Notes: a model not told the origin generated them from the sequence alone. DNA of 64,000 nt from Natrinema sp. SYSU A 869 (GCF_019879105.1 NZ_CP082248.1:372001-436000); one strand, 5' to 3'. Shown: positions 18,101-27,656, counted from the stretch's first letter. A program made the numbers and translations.

Positions 18101-19120
18101 ATGCTAGATACAAGCAAACGGGATGGTCTGACGAATAGACGTAGTTTCATTAAGAATCTGGGTCTTCTTGGCGGAACCGGGGCGGTCAGCAGTCTTGCAG
18201 GTTGCACCAGCCTCGACAGCGACGGACAATCCCTGCTCCTCGGTAGTGTTTATCAGAGCGGACACGTCATCAACGAGATGGCGGCCGAGTGGGCCGACTT
18301 GGTTCGTGAGGAGACTGACAGTCGCGTCAACATCACGATCGACGAAGGATTCGGCGGCGAGCGAGAGGTAATGGAACAGACATCGATTGGTGCGATCGAG
18401 GGAACGCTCATCGGTGCCACGTGGGTCCTCCAACAGGCTCCGTCCCGTTACTGGGTGGAGTCCCCATTTGTCTTCGACAGCTGGGAACAGCAGCGGCGAG
18501 CGTACACTAGCGACTATCTTGATGAGGCACGAGAAAATCTCAAGTCGGAAGCAAACCAGCGAATTGTTGGTCCGCCGATCTACCGCGGGTTCCGTCACAC
18601 AACCGGTAATCAAGGGTTCCAGACGCCGAGTGACATTGAGGGTTCCAATATCCGGATTCCCGAAGTGGATCCGTGGCTTGAGGTATGGAAAGGAATCGGA
18701 GCGGCTCCGACGACCGTAGCCTTCGACGAGCTATACAGTTCTCTTCAGCAAGGCGTCGTCGGCGCCCAAGAGAACCCGGCCGAGACGATCAACTCATACT
18801 CGATTTACGAGGTTCAGAGCCACATCACAAAGACCTCTCACCAGGCATCGACCGGCTGGTTCACATTCAGCGAAGACGCTTGGTCGTCGATGAGCGATGA
18901 CGATCAGCAACTTGTCGAAGAGACTCTGACCGGTTCTATTGAAGAGCTGAGTGCAGACATTGAGCAGAGTGAGTCAAAAGCGCTCGACGAATTAGAAGAC
19001 GAAGGCATGGAGATCGTCGAACCCGACCGGGACGCCTGGCTTTCGGCCGCCGAACCGATTCTCGAAGAACTATTCGAAAATCAGTGGGACCCCTCCTTAG
19101 AAGAGGTCAGGGATATTTAA
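18101..19120 (+). CDS. TRAP transporter DctP-type solute-binding lipoprotein
   Basis: 339 aa. Tat signal with RRSFIKN at residues 13-19 and lipobox LAGC with Cys35. The mature protein begins LLLGSVYQSGHVINEMAAEW and has the DctP-type segments NIRIPEVDPWLEVWKGIGAA and VAFDELYSSLQQGVVGAQEN, the latter containing the conserved Gln-rich hinge and the substrate-carboxylate environment. It captures an organic acid outside the cell for the DctQ/DctM pair that follows. Next to uxuA, the ligand is likely a hexuronate or hexonate (inference). Confidence 0.92.
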   Translation: MLDTSKRDGLTNRRSFIKNLGLLGGTGAVSSLAGCTSLDSDGQSLLLGSVYQSGHVINEMAAEWADLVREETDSRVNITIDEGFGGEREVMEQTSIGAIEGTLIGATWVLQQAPSRYWVESPFVFDSWEQQRRAYTSDYLDEARENLKSEANQRIVGPPIYRGFRHTTGNQGFQTPSDIEGSNIRIPEVDPWLEVWKGIGAAPTTVAFDELYSSLQQGVVGAQENPAETINSYSIYEVQSHITKTSHQASTGWFTFSEDAWSSMSDDDQQLVEETLTGSIEELSADIEQSESKALDELEDEGMEIVEPDRDAWLSAAEPILEELFENQWDPSLEEVRDI

Positions 19121-19132
19121 TAGCGTAGGACT

Positions 19133-19663
19133 ATGCTTGACACATCCCGATTTGAGGCGAGCCAAGCTAATAGACTTCTGACAGCGATTACGCTCGGTAT
19201 CTTCGCCGTCATGATTGCTGTTATCGGATTACAGATGCTTGCACGGTGGGTTCTCGGGCCGCTATTCGGTATGTATCTGCCGTGGACCTCAAGCCTGTCA
19301 CGGCTATTATTGATTTTCCTTACGTTCGTTGGAGCTGCAATTGCGAGCCGCGACCGAGAGCACGTGACGGTCAATCTACTGATAAAACACCTGCCTCCGT
19401 GGGCCGCAAGAGCACTCGTCATTGTGCAGTCACTCCTTATTGGTGTGTTTCTCGTCGTCTTACTGGTCGGTGCCGTTGCGATGTACCACCTTACGGCGGG
19501 TCGAACGTTCGGTGCTCTGCCAACATACCCTCTGCTAACCAATGAGTGGCTGTACATCGCTGTGCTCGTCGGCAGCGCATTGATGCTCGCGTACATACTT
19601 CGTGATCTCGTTTCCACTCTCGTCGGCGATGAAGTCCCAGTACCTTCGGAAGGTGAAAGATGA
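19133..19663 (+). CDS. TRAP transporter small permease subunit (DctQ)
   Basis: 176 aa with four hydrophobic spans (about 18-40, 55-75, 97-120, 138-160) in the DctQ order. The stretch LTFVGAAIASRDREHVTVNL after span 2 is typical of the family. It begins 12 bp after the binding-protein stop in the same operon. Needed together with DctM for transport. Confidence 0.88.
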   Translation: MLDTSRFEASQANRLLTAITLGIFAVMIAVIGLQMLARWVLGPLFGMYLPWTSSLSRLLLIFLTFVGAAIASRDREHVTVNLLIKHLPPWAARALVIVQSLLIGVFLVVLLVGAVAMYHLTAGRTFGALPTYPLLTNEWLYIAVLVGSALMLAYILRDLVSTLVGDEVPVPSEGER

Positions 19664-19774
19664 AATACAAGAGTTTGCAGCCATCAACAAGTCAGTCAAC
19701 GTCCACGACCGGTGCACATTTGTGTTGTCCAGATAGTGCGAAAAACGTTCCACAGATGCATGAGGTGGTCTAAC

Positions 19775-21070
19775 ATGGACTTGGTCCTGATAGCGCTGTT
19801 CATCATAGTGCTGCTCGTACTCTACCTTATCGGGATCCCCGTTGCGTTCGCCCTCGGGCTAACGAGTCTTATCCTCATGCTGACGCCGATGGTTTCGTAC
19901 AGCCCGGAACTTGTCGCCCAAACTCTCGTTAGCGGGGCAGATTCGTTCGTGCTGCTTGCAATCCCGCTCTTTCTGCTAACCGGCCTCTACATGAACAGCT
20001 TTGGCCTTACCAATATCATCTTCGACTTCGCTGAGGAGATGATCGGCCCGATCCGCGGCGGTATTGCCCATGTCAATATTCTCGCCAGTCTTCTGTTTTC
20101 GGGGATGACCGGGACCGCCGCCGCAGACGCAGCGGGACTCGGCGCTATCGAGTACGAAGCTATGCAGGATGCGGGATACGAGAAAGGGTACAGCGCTGCC
20201 GTGACTGGTTCGTCCGCAATCATTGGGCCGATCATCCCTCCGAGCGTCCCACTCATCATGTACGGGGTTCTCGCTCAAGTTTCGATTGGGGTCTTGTTCA
20301 TCGCTGGCATCGTACCTGGTCTCATCATGGGAGCGACGCTCCTGTTGCTCTGTACGTACTACGCTTACTCACACGGCTACGAGCGCGGAACGTGGTGGTC
20401 GCTCCCCGATATATGGCGGAGTTTCAAGGCGGCTGCCCCGGCGCTGGGCACTCCTGTCCTGATAATCGGCGGGCTGCTCGGAGGCTTCTTTACCGCGACC
20501 GAAGCCGGCGCCGTGGCACTGTTCTACACCCTCTTTGTCGGGTATGTCTTCTATGGCGGCGTTGAAAACGGAGACTTCATCGAGACGACGTACGAAGGCG
20601 TCGTCACGACGGCTGCGTTGACGTTCATCGTCGCATCTGCGACGCTGTACGGCTTCCTCATCCGTCGTGCCCAGTTACCGGACGCACTGGCCGAAGCAGT
20701 GGTCGGAGTAACGGGTGACCCTACTGTGCTGCTCCTGATGATTGTCGGTGTGTTGCTTATCGTTGGGCTCATGATGGAGACAATCGCGGCAATCACAATC
20801 TTGACGCCTGTCTTCCTGCCCGTAATCAACGTCGCCGGCATCGACCCCATCCACTTCGGCATCGTGATGATTCTTACGCTCATGATTGGGCTCCTTACAC
20901 CGCCGTTCGGGATTATCCTATTTATCTTGGAGAAAGTCACCGATGTCGGGTTAGAGCGCATTATGCGGAGTATGGTGCCATTTTACATTCCGCTCCTAAT
21001 TATCCTCCTGCTGGTAGCAGTACTGCCGAGTCTCACTCTCTGGCTCCCGAAACTCGTTGGCCTCATCTGA
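19775..21070 (+). CDS. TRAP transporter large permease subunit (DctM)
   Basis: 431 aa from the ATG at 19775, which follows a GAGGTGG ribosome-binding site; the open frame to 19712 would add an unrelated leader. About 12 spans with the DctM signatures IPLFLLTGLYMNSFGLTNII, FSGMTGTAAADAAGLGAIE, SSAIIGPIIPPSVPLIMYGV and LTPPFGIILFILEKVTDV. It is the Na+-coupled channel of the DctPQM system. 111 bp separate it from DctQ, the longest gap in this operon. Confidence 0.92.
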   Translation: MDLVLIALFIIVLLVLYLIGIPVAFALGLTSLILMLTPMVSYSPELVAQTLVSGADSFVLLAIPLFLLTGLYMNSFGLTNIIFDFAEEMIGPIRGGIAHVNILASLLFSGMTGTAAADAAGLGAIEYEAMQDAGYEKGYSAAVTGSSAIIGPIIPPSVPLIMYGVLAQVSIGVLFIAGIVPGLIMGATLLLLCTYYAYSHGYERGTWWSLPDIWRSFKAAAPALGTPVLIIGGLLGGFFTATEAGAVALFYTLFVGYVFYGGVENGDFIETTYEGVVTTAALTFIVASATLYGFLIRRAQLPDALAEAVVGVTGDPTVLLLMIVGVLLIVGLMMETIAAITILTPVFLPVINVAGIDPIHFGIVMILTLMIGLLTPPFGIILFILEKVTDVGLERIMRSMVPFYIPLLIILLLVAVLPSLTLWLPKLVGLI

Positions 21071-21109
21071 ATACTTTTCTCTCAGAGCACACTATGAGAT
21101 CCGATCCTC

Positions 21110-21902
21110 AACACTGTTTAGTTGAGTCAGCTTGAGAAGTGAGCAGGTTGTTGAGTGAATTGGACTAAATGTTCGCAGACCTGCTCCGCGAGAGCTATGC
21201 GGCGGATTTAGAAGAACCGTGGAAGAACGAGCGGACGGCGACCGTCAGGGCGTTCACCGTCCACCTCCATCAGACCGGTTGTTCACTCAGGGAGATAGCA
21301 GCGATTCTCGCTGAATCAGGTGTTAAACGCTCGCATGGGGCGGTTGGAAGTCGATACATAGAGTATATGATAATTTGTACGACCTGCTGACGTCCACGAG
21401 AGCGACGCTCTCGTGCGGCCCATTAGAACGCTTTATTCTGAGGACGGCGAAGCCGTCGCGGGTCGCTATCGACGAGACCGCTATTCAAGGTTAACGAAGT
21501 GGTCTTGATTGTACGCTGCAATAGACACCGTGACAACGTTAATCCTTGATGTCGTGTTGTTTGGCCGGCATGGTACTGATCCGGCGGCTGCATTTTTGCA
21601 TAAGCTCTGCGAGAGACATAATCTCTCGGATACTATGTTTCTCGTCGATCAATTTGGCTAACGGACTGCCCTTTCTCGATTAGGACTGAGCGGTCGGGTC
21701 AACTATACCGACCAAAACTGATCGAGAAGTGGTTTCATACACTCAAAATGCGACTCGACCACTTCCATAATTCATGGGTGGGAAGTCGGGCAATCGTCTG
21801 CGAATGAATTGAACAGTTCATGCATTATTACAACCAGCAGAGACCGCATCACGCTCTCGATGGAAAGACACCAATCGAGGAGGTGCAGAATTAGACAATG
21901 CC
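21110..21902 (+). pseudogene. IS6-like element with dead transposase
   Basis: Degenerate copy of the element at 59570-60420. The ends are worn versions of its terminal repeat GGCACTGTCTAG (AACACTGTTTAG near 21110, TTAGACAATGCC at 21891-21902). Inside, the frame from 21169 gives FADLLRESYAADLEEPWKNE, RAFTVHLHQTGCSLREIAAI and LAESGVKRSHGAV. After frame changes come ILDVVLFGRHGTDPAAAFLH, FLVDQFG, LSGRVNYTDQN, EKWFHTLKMRLDHFHNSWVG and QQRPHHALDGKTPIEEVQN-stop. Several frameshifts and stops; cannot make transposase. Confidence 0.75.
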
Positions 21903-21989
21903 CTGAACAAGTTCGATATATCTGCGCTCGGTTGTCGGGAGGTGAAATACTTCGTTAGTCCGACTGGTAGACATCTCGACGGCTGTTTC

Positions 21990-22095
21990 GCTGTGCAACT
22001 CCTCAGAAACCGGATCTTTGACTTGTTAGATGAGTTACCACGGCTATCGATGATGCTCTCGATCAACTCTCGATACTGGTGGTGTGAAGTTATTG
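21990..22095 (+). pseudogene. C-terminal scrap of an IS630 transposase
   Basis: Two frames give LLRNRIFDLLDEL and then TTAIDDALDQLSILVV, with a stop and a following SY. This matches the C-terminus of the IS630 transposase relic that ends at 13486 (LSNRFFDSLGELTTAIDTAL). Only about 100 bp remain, directly after an IS6-like relic. Confidence 0.5.
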
Positions 22096-22103
22096 GGGGA
22101 GCA

Positions 22104-22466
22104 GAGTACGGCTTGTTGGCACAGCTAGTGTTTATATTCACAACCCCTTCTGTGGAATATAACCGTCGGAACAGGGAGTAGACTGCAAACGCTGAGGAAA
22201 TCGAAGAGTTGGAGGGACGCGGATTTTCGATTCGCTTGACTCGGAATTTCTCCCCCTTCAGGTGGAGGTGGATGTCAACCTCAGTACCTCACAAAGCATC
22301 CTCAGCAAACTGACGCTGGAGCGTGAGTTACTAGCGAACCAGAGCTCGGATTCGCACTCTGAAGATCTACTCCACAACGAGAGATGGGAAGTCGTCGCAG
22401 TCGGCGGCTGAACGCCGCCGACGCGACAGCGTTGCCACTGATCGCCAGGGTAAGATCGGTCACTAG
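22104..22466. other. Region with possible unidentified gene scraps and a hairpin
   Basis: Two adjacent frames look coding-like but are not joined: NAEEIEELEGRGFSIRLTRN (from about 22192) and VEVDVNLSTSQSILSKLTLE with RELLANQSSDSHSEDLLHNE ending at a TGA near 22410. I do not recognise a family. GTCGGCGG-N7-CCGCCGAC (22399-22421) is a strong hairpin just downstream, near the end of the ISH3-type element. Confidence 0.3.
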
Positions 22467-23640
22467 TTACCGGTGGAACCGGTCGTCCGGTGGCCGATTC
22501 GCGGGGACGGCCCGACGCACCGCAAGGGCCGTCCACGCTGCCCGTGTCACCATGTCGACGAACTCTTCGAAAGGCCACCACCAGAGGCGACGCCCGCCTC
22601 GGCGGGGCGTCGCCACATACTCCCAGTGCAAGTACCGCCAGACGTTCTGAATCAGGAGACTGAGTACGACGAATAACAGCCGTCTTGTGGGATCTTGCGT
22701 CGTCGTCGAGATGATTGTTGACTCGGAGAGACGGTAGCTCGCTTCGATCCCGAACCGTTTGCTGTAATGGGATCGAGCCTGTCGAGGTTCATCGACAAAC
22801 GGCGCGTCGACGGCGTAGCCGTGACGCGCCACCCCGTGCTCACCGTATCGACCGTTCTTGTAGGTACAGTCGATCATCACTGGAAACTCGACGGTCCACG
22901 TACTCGCCGTAGGACGTCGTGAGATCGTGAGTGATCTCACGACTCCAACCGGTGTTGAGTTCGTTCTTGATCTTGCTGCCCCACTTGATCACTGGAACGA
23001 TGTACGCGAAATTGTGTGCTTGGAGCAATGTGAGACACTTGCCGTCGTAGAAGCCGCTATCGAGATATACCGCTTTAACGTCGAAATCGAAGTTGTTGAG
23101 CAGTCCTAGAAACTCTGTGAGGACATCGCTGGCGGTGTCGCCGTCGGTGAGACGGCGCACCGCCAAGGTGTAGCGCTTGTTGTTCACGCGGGCGTAGAGT
23201 GTGGCGTAAGCATGGAACGCAGTTGTTCCTGCTTTGGCCTCACTGTAGTAGAGGCCGTCAGTCTCGTCTTTGTCACCATAGTAGGGTCGCAGGTGGAGGT
23301 CAGCGACGACCTCCACCTGCTGGGGGAGTGTTTCAAGGATATCCTGCTGGAGAAGCGTGTTCCCCGTAGATTCGACAGTTTCGAGGTCAAACTTGGAGCG
23401 GAGGTGGTAGAGGACGTCATTGGCAGAGGGAGCGTCTTTGCTCTCCTTACAGAGTGAGGAGATCGAGGTCCCGTCGGCGGTCGCGCCGACGAGGACCTCG
23501 AAAATGTCCTCTGGGTCGATTTCAGCGTTCTCACTGAGGTCAAGAGTAAACGCGCCGGTGAGAACGTTGACGAGAAAGTTAAGGAGCTGGTCCTCGTGGA
23601 TTTCACTGTCTGCTTGCTGCTGTTTGCTAGGCACATTCAC
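22467..23640 (-). pseudogene. ISH3-type transposase with one frameshift
   Basis: Two overlapping minus-strand frames together make one about 390-aa ISH3-family transposase. The N-terminal part (23640 to about 22895) includes VVADLHLRPYYGDKDETDGL, FHAYATLYARVNNKRYTLAV and VKAVYLDSGFYDGKCLTLLQ with the first catalytic acids. The C-terminal part (about 22895 to 22467) includes VEFPVMIDCTYKNGRYGEHG, RFGIEASYRLSESTI (catalytic Glu) and FVVLSLLIQNVWRYLHWEYV. The break falls after SYGEYV near 22895. Apart from this the gene is intact, so the lesion is young, or it is an assembly indel. Confidence 0.8.
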
Positions 23641-24042
23641 AGCAAGCAGACGTTCTAACTAAGCGGCTTTGTGAAGTACTGATTATCTCCCTCCAGCCCC
23701 AAAACTTCTCTCACGTACTAAGCCAGGCTGGCGTGCGCATTCGGTCACTGTCCAAAAACGGTGCGTCCCAAGAACCCGCTAGCTCAACCTGGAGTTCTTC
23801 GAAGAGCATCCTACTAATCTCGAAGGACTCTGTTCAGTTCAGCCCCAATCTAGCAGTGCCCTTTGACATTTGATTCCGACTAGGATATAAATCAACAAGA
23901 GTAAGGTATTAGGAAGTATACAAAAGTATTTTCACCTCAGACGTTCTCCGATCTATGAAATGATGAATCTGAGAGAGTTAAAAAACACTTTCTGTCGCAG
24001 TTTAACATATCCCATCACGATTTTGATAGTGAAGAAGAGCTG
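23641..24042. other. Intergenic region before the HalOD1 gene
   Basis: 400 bp. The first part may hold the far end of the ISH3-type element, whose terminal repeat I could not define. Around 23875-23930 it is AT-rich (TAGGATATAAATCAACAAGAG) and could contain the promoter of the next gene. No coding frame of note, except that the HalOD1 frame is open back to 23959. Confidence 0.35.
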
Positions 24043-24690
24043 TTGGTATCGGTCGTCAATGCGATAGCGAGCGCCGAAAACCGCTCCCCGATTGATATCG
24101 ATCCGATATACGGCAGTATCGAACCGAAACTGCTTAATTCATTCTCAAAGTGTGCAGACGAGAGCAATGGATCACCGACGGTGAGCCTTGCCTTCTCCCA
24201 CGAGGGGTACCGGATAAACGTCGATAATATGGGAAAAATAGTCCTGAGCCGAGACGAGACCAGTTCCTCGTCCCCCTCTTTCATCCGCCCGTCCAGCGAG
24301 AGTAGCGCACTCGAAGAATCGTCGGGAGAATTTACCTGTCATTACGACTTCGAGGCCGATCACTCTCTCACAGTCATGCTCGCCAAGGCTCTCGCCGCAA
24401 TCAAAAATACTCGACCTACGGAGATCACTCCGCTCTACGAGAGTATTGATCCAAAAGTCCTCAATATATTCGGTGACTATGCTAGCGAGCGAGACGAACC
24501 CTCCTCTGTTTCCCTGGAATTCGTCCACTCGGACCATCGAATAACTGTCGACGAGCGGGGGAAGATCTCTATCCGTGAGAGCAATACGAGTTCCAAGATC
24601 TCTATCCGTGAGAGCAACACGGGTTCCAAGATCACTGACGTTGTTCGCGACGCTTGGAATTCAGACCCTCCTCTAACCGCACCTCGCTAG
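24043..24690 (+). CDS. Tandem HalOD1-domain protein
   Basis: Two copies of the halobacterial output domain HalOD1: the first at about residues 1-68 (VSVVNAIASAENRSPIDIDP, then SIEPKLLNSFSKCADES, SLAFSHEGYRINVDNMGKIV), the second at about 104-180 (VMLAKALAAIKNTRPTEITP, then SIDPKVLNIFGDYASERDEP, SLEFVHSDHRITVDERGKIS). The domain is a probable signal-output module in haloarchaea. The start is doubtful: the frame is open to 23959 without ATG or GTG (HHDFDSEEEL precedes residue 1), so a TTG at 24043 or a lost 5' end must be assumed. Near the C-terminus an 11-residue direct repeat (KISIRESNTSS/KISIRESNTGS) reflects a 33-bp duplication. Confidence 0.75.
   Translation: MVSVVNAIASAENRSPIDIDPIYGSIEPKLLNSFSKCADESNGSPTVSLAFSHEGYRINVDNMGKIVLSRDETSSSSPSFIRPSSESSALEESSGEFTCHYDFEADHSLTVMLAKALAAIKNTRPTEITPLYESIDPKVLNIFGDYASERDEPSSVSLEFVHSDHRITVDERGKISIRESNTSSKISIRESNTGSKITDVVRDAWNSDPPLTAPR
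24562..24630 (+). repeat. 33-bp direct tandem duplication inside the HalOD1 gene
   Basis: AAGATCTCTATCCGTGAGAG is followed by CAATACGAGTTCC in one unit and by CAACACGGGTTCC in the next. The two units differ by only two bases and keep the frame, giving a duplicated ISIRESNT peptide. Looks like a recent slippage or recombination event. Confidence 0.75.
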
Positions 24691-24766
24691 AGCCCTCTAC
24701 TCAAACCATCTAATACTTGTACCATCTAGCTCTAGATATACGATAATTGTCACAAATAGGTTGAAT

Positions 24767-26400
24767 ATGAGGCCAAAAGATAGCATCAAGCACGGGAAAT
24801 CGAGCGTATCGAGATTCGTCGACGAGCTCGACACGACAGTTTTTATCGCGGGGGTTGTCCTATCTCTCACAGCCATAGTGACTTTTCTCACGTATCCTCA
24901 ATTGTCGGTAAGAGCGATTCTCGCTATTACAGATCATATTAGATCTAACTACACGTGGGTCTACGTCGTTACTATGTTTCTCATGCTACTGTTTGTCCTC
25001 TTCCTGCTGTTCGGGAGATGGGGAGACATTACGCTGGGAAAGCCAGCAGAGGACCCGGAGTTTACACTCTTTGGATTCTTCGCGATGATGTTCTCAGCAG
25101 GCATCGCGGCGGGCATCGTGTTCTGGGGTCCAGCGGAGGCGCTGTTTCACTACGACACCGTCCCGCCGATGATCGATGCGGAGTCGCAGATGCCTGCAGC
25201 GGCGATAGGAGCGGTCCAATACACGCTCTTTCATTGGGGAATTTACTATCTAATACCCTATACTATAATCGGGGTTCCGATCGCGTTCTTCTCGTACAGG
25301 CACGAGGCGCCGTTGCGGATCTCGACGCTTCTCGTGCCCTTCGTCGGCATTGACGGGCTCGACAACGTCTGGGGAAAACTACTGGATATCCTTGCGGTGC
25401 TCGTCACTATCGGTGGTATCACGACGACACTGGGGTTCGTCGGGAACCAACTCCTAACCGGCATTCAATACACCACCGGAATAACATTTGGAAATACAGA
25501 AACGATCCTACTCATTTCCGGGTTAACAGTCTCTTTTACGCTCTCGGCAGTCTTGGGTGTTGAACGGGGGATTCGACGATTATCACTGTTTAATGTCATT
25601 CTATTTTCAATTCTGGGAGTGCTCACGTTTCTCGTAGGACCGACTAACTTTATAATAAATTTGGGAGTACAAGCGACAGGAGGATATCTCGATGACTTCT
25701 TCGAGATGAGTCTGTACACCGGAATGGGAGAGAACGATGGATGGGTCGGCTCCTGGACTGTGTTCTACTGGGCGTGGGTGTTCTCATGGGCGCCGTTCGG
25801 CGGCCTGTTCGTCGCGCGTATCTCTCGCGGACGAACCGTACGAGAAGTGGCTGCCGCAACCATCTTCGGGGCAACAGCGGGGACGCTCCCTGGTTTTATA
25901 CAATGGGTGCTACAGCTATCTGGCTCCAAAGCTCTGGCCGTGTCAACCTGCTTGAAGAGATTTCAGCACACGGTGTCGCCGTCTCCGGATTTCCGTTATT
26001 TAATGCACTGCCCCTAGGACTGCTGTTGGGAAGCCTGTTCCCGATTCTTATTATCACGTTCTTTCTCACGTCCGCAGATTCCTCGACACTTGCACTTGGG
26101 ATGTTAACGACCGGTGGGAAAGAATCCCCGTCTAGTCTCAACCGCATCATCTGGGGAACACTGATGGGCATTCTTGCGTCGCTACTCGTCGTTGGAGGAG
26201 GAATTCCAGCACTGCGATCATTAGCGATTCTTTCGGGACTTCCGTTCGTCGTGATCGCGATGCTCTCTATCGTCACTATAAGCGTTGAATTTCGGAAACT
26301 CGTACCGATATTCGAAAGTTCTACGAAGGTGAAAAGATCGCCTAGGTCGGAATCCCCGCCTAGGTCGGAATCCAACGAGGAGTCACAGCGCAAAGACTGA
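24767..26400 (+). pseudogene. BCCT-family (betaine/choline/carnitine) transporter, frameshifted
   Basis: About 544 codons in two frames. The first (24767 to about 25905) covers TM1-9: VFWGPAEALFHYDTVPP, GAVQYTLFHWGIYYLIPYT, TLGFVGNQLLTGI, VFYWAWVFSWAPFGGLFVAR and GRTVREVAAATIFGATAGTL. The continuation in the next frame is MGATAIWLQSSGRVNLLEEI, LFPILIITFFLTSADSSTLA, IIWGTLMGILASLLVVGGGI and SLAILSGLPFVVIAMLSIVT. One base is missing at the TACAATGGGTGCTACAG junction. BCCT carriers import compatible solutes or other zwitterions. An in-frame TTG at 24761 could also start it. The C-terminus has an 18-bp tandem duplication (PRSESP/PRSESN). Everything else is intact. Confidence 0.85.
26338..26373 (+). 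repeat. 18-bp tandem duplication at the end of the BCCT gene
   Basis: CCTAGGTCGGAATCC followed by CCG is repeated immediately (CCTAGGTCGGAATCCAAC), encoding PRSESP/PRSESN in the cytoplasmic tail. The neighbouring HalOD1 gene carries a similar in-frame tail duplication. Confidence 0.7.
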
Positions 26401-26485
26401 CACTCTGCTGGTCGAAGACGATCCGTGCTTGAGGAACCGATGGAGAAGACGAGTGATCCTCACGGTTTTGCAAGGTCGAAGTCCT

Positions 26486-26561
26486 GGCACTATCTAGTTC
26501 TGTACTTCCTCAGCTGGTGTCTTTCCGTCGAGCGCTTGATGCGGTCTCTGATGTGGTAGTA
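26486..26561 (-). mobile_element. IS6-like element end, truncated by an IS630 insertion
   Basis: GGCACTATCTAG (26486-26497) is the worn terminal repeat of the IS6-like elements of this window. The minus strand then reads the transposase C-terminus RPHQALDGKTPAEEVQN. After about 75 bp it stops at TA, where the IS630 element begins. I could not find the missing remainder on the far side. Confidence 0.65.
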
Positions 26562-27656
26562 TACTGTAGGCCGGAAGTTTTGATACGCCAGCGAAATAGT
26601 CGCCGATATGGCCAAGGAAGGGAACAAGATTCCCGACCTCACGAAACGTCGAGTCCGCGAGCAACTCGCGGACGAGACAGATCCGAAGCCGATCAAACGT
26701 CTCACCGCTGCTCGCGAGTATCTCGAAGGACTCTCTCCGGCCGATATTGAAGACAAATACGGATGGGACCGTCAGACTGTCTACAACTGGTTGAATCGCT
26801 TTGAAGAGCGCGGCTTCGACGCCGCGCTCTACGATAAATCTCGTCCTGGACGTCCTTCCGAGCTCAGCGACAAACAGTCCGAGGAGTTCACTGCTGTACT
26901 CCATGATCCCCCTGAAGAAGTTGGATACGACGATCCAGCGTGGAGTACAGCTCTCGCCCAGCACTACCTCATTGAGGTGTTCGACATCGCCTTCTCCCGC
27001 CGTCACACTCGCCGACTCATGCACAAGGCCGGGGTCTCGCCGAAGAGACCCCGGCCGGAGCTGGCCTCTGCCGATGAAGGCGAACGTGAGGAGTTCGAAG
27101 AGACGGTCGAAAAAAGTAGGCCGCCGTGACGAGGACACCACGGTCGTCACGATCGACCAGACGCGGAAAGCGGTTGGAGCAGATCTCTACGCGGCATGGT
27201 ATCCGGTTGGCGAGAGGCCGACCGTGGGCGTGTCGGCCTCTCGCGAGGGAGTGAACCTGCTGGGAGCAGTCACTGAGTACGGGGAGACGTCGGTGCTGGA
27301 GTGTGGCGGATCGTTCACCGGTGAGGTGACGATCCGCTTTCTGGAGCATCTCCAAGCGGAGTTCGGCGAAAAGCTGGTCGTACTGTTGGACCAGGCGACG
27401 TACTTCACCGCTGGGGCGGTGAAGGACTTTGCCGCCGATGAACCGATCGAACTGGTCTATTTCCCGACTGGGTCGCCGGATCTGAACCCAACCGAAGAAT
27501 ACTGGCGACGACTCAAACTCGCCTTAGCAAACCGCTACTTCGGCAGTTGTGCCGAAATCCGATCAGCAGTCTGGACAGCACTCGAATCAATTAGTCCACC
27601 AGGTGTCTATCAATACCTCTGTCCTTGAGTATAATTAGAAGGATGTTCTAACAGTA
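26562..27656 (+). mobile_element. IS630-family insertion sequence
   Basis: About 1.1 kb flanked by TA dinucleotides, with short inverted ends (TACTGT at 26562-26567, ACAGTA at 27651-27656), as expected for a family that targets TA. The boundaries are tentative because the inverted match is only six bases. The element sits inside an IS6-like relic. Confidence 0.6.
26608..27628 (+). pseudogene. IS630-family transposase in two frames
   Basis: Frame one (26608-27129, 173 aa) carries the N-terminal helix-turn-helix region (LSPADIEDKYGWDRQTVYNW, LNRFEERGFDAALYD) and YSRRH-like HTRRLMHKAGVSPKRPRP. The catalytic half continues in the +1 frame to 27628: VVTIDQTRK (first Asp), LVVLLDQATYFTAGAVKDFA (second Asp), SPDLNPTEEYWRRLKLAL (Glu) and a tail YQYLCP. 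The switch occurs at GGTCGAAAAAAGTAGG (about 27110), an A6 run. One base too many there explains it; slippage producing the fused protein is possible but unproven. Otherwise intact. Confidence 0.75.

Noticed and set aside
22399..22421. GC-rich hairpin as a Rho-independent-like terminator
   Set aside because: No T run follows, and it lies at the edge of an IS-derived region; kept only as a note.
26494..27150. 218-aa minus-strand frame
   Set aside because: Only its last 20 residues are real (IS6-like C-terminus); the rest is the antisense of the IS630 transposase.
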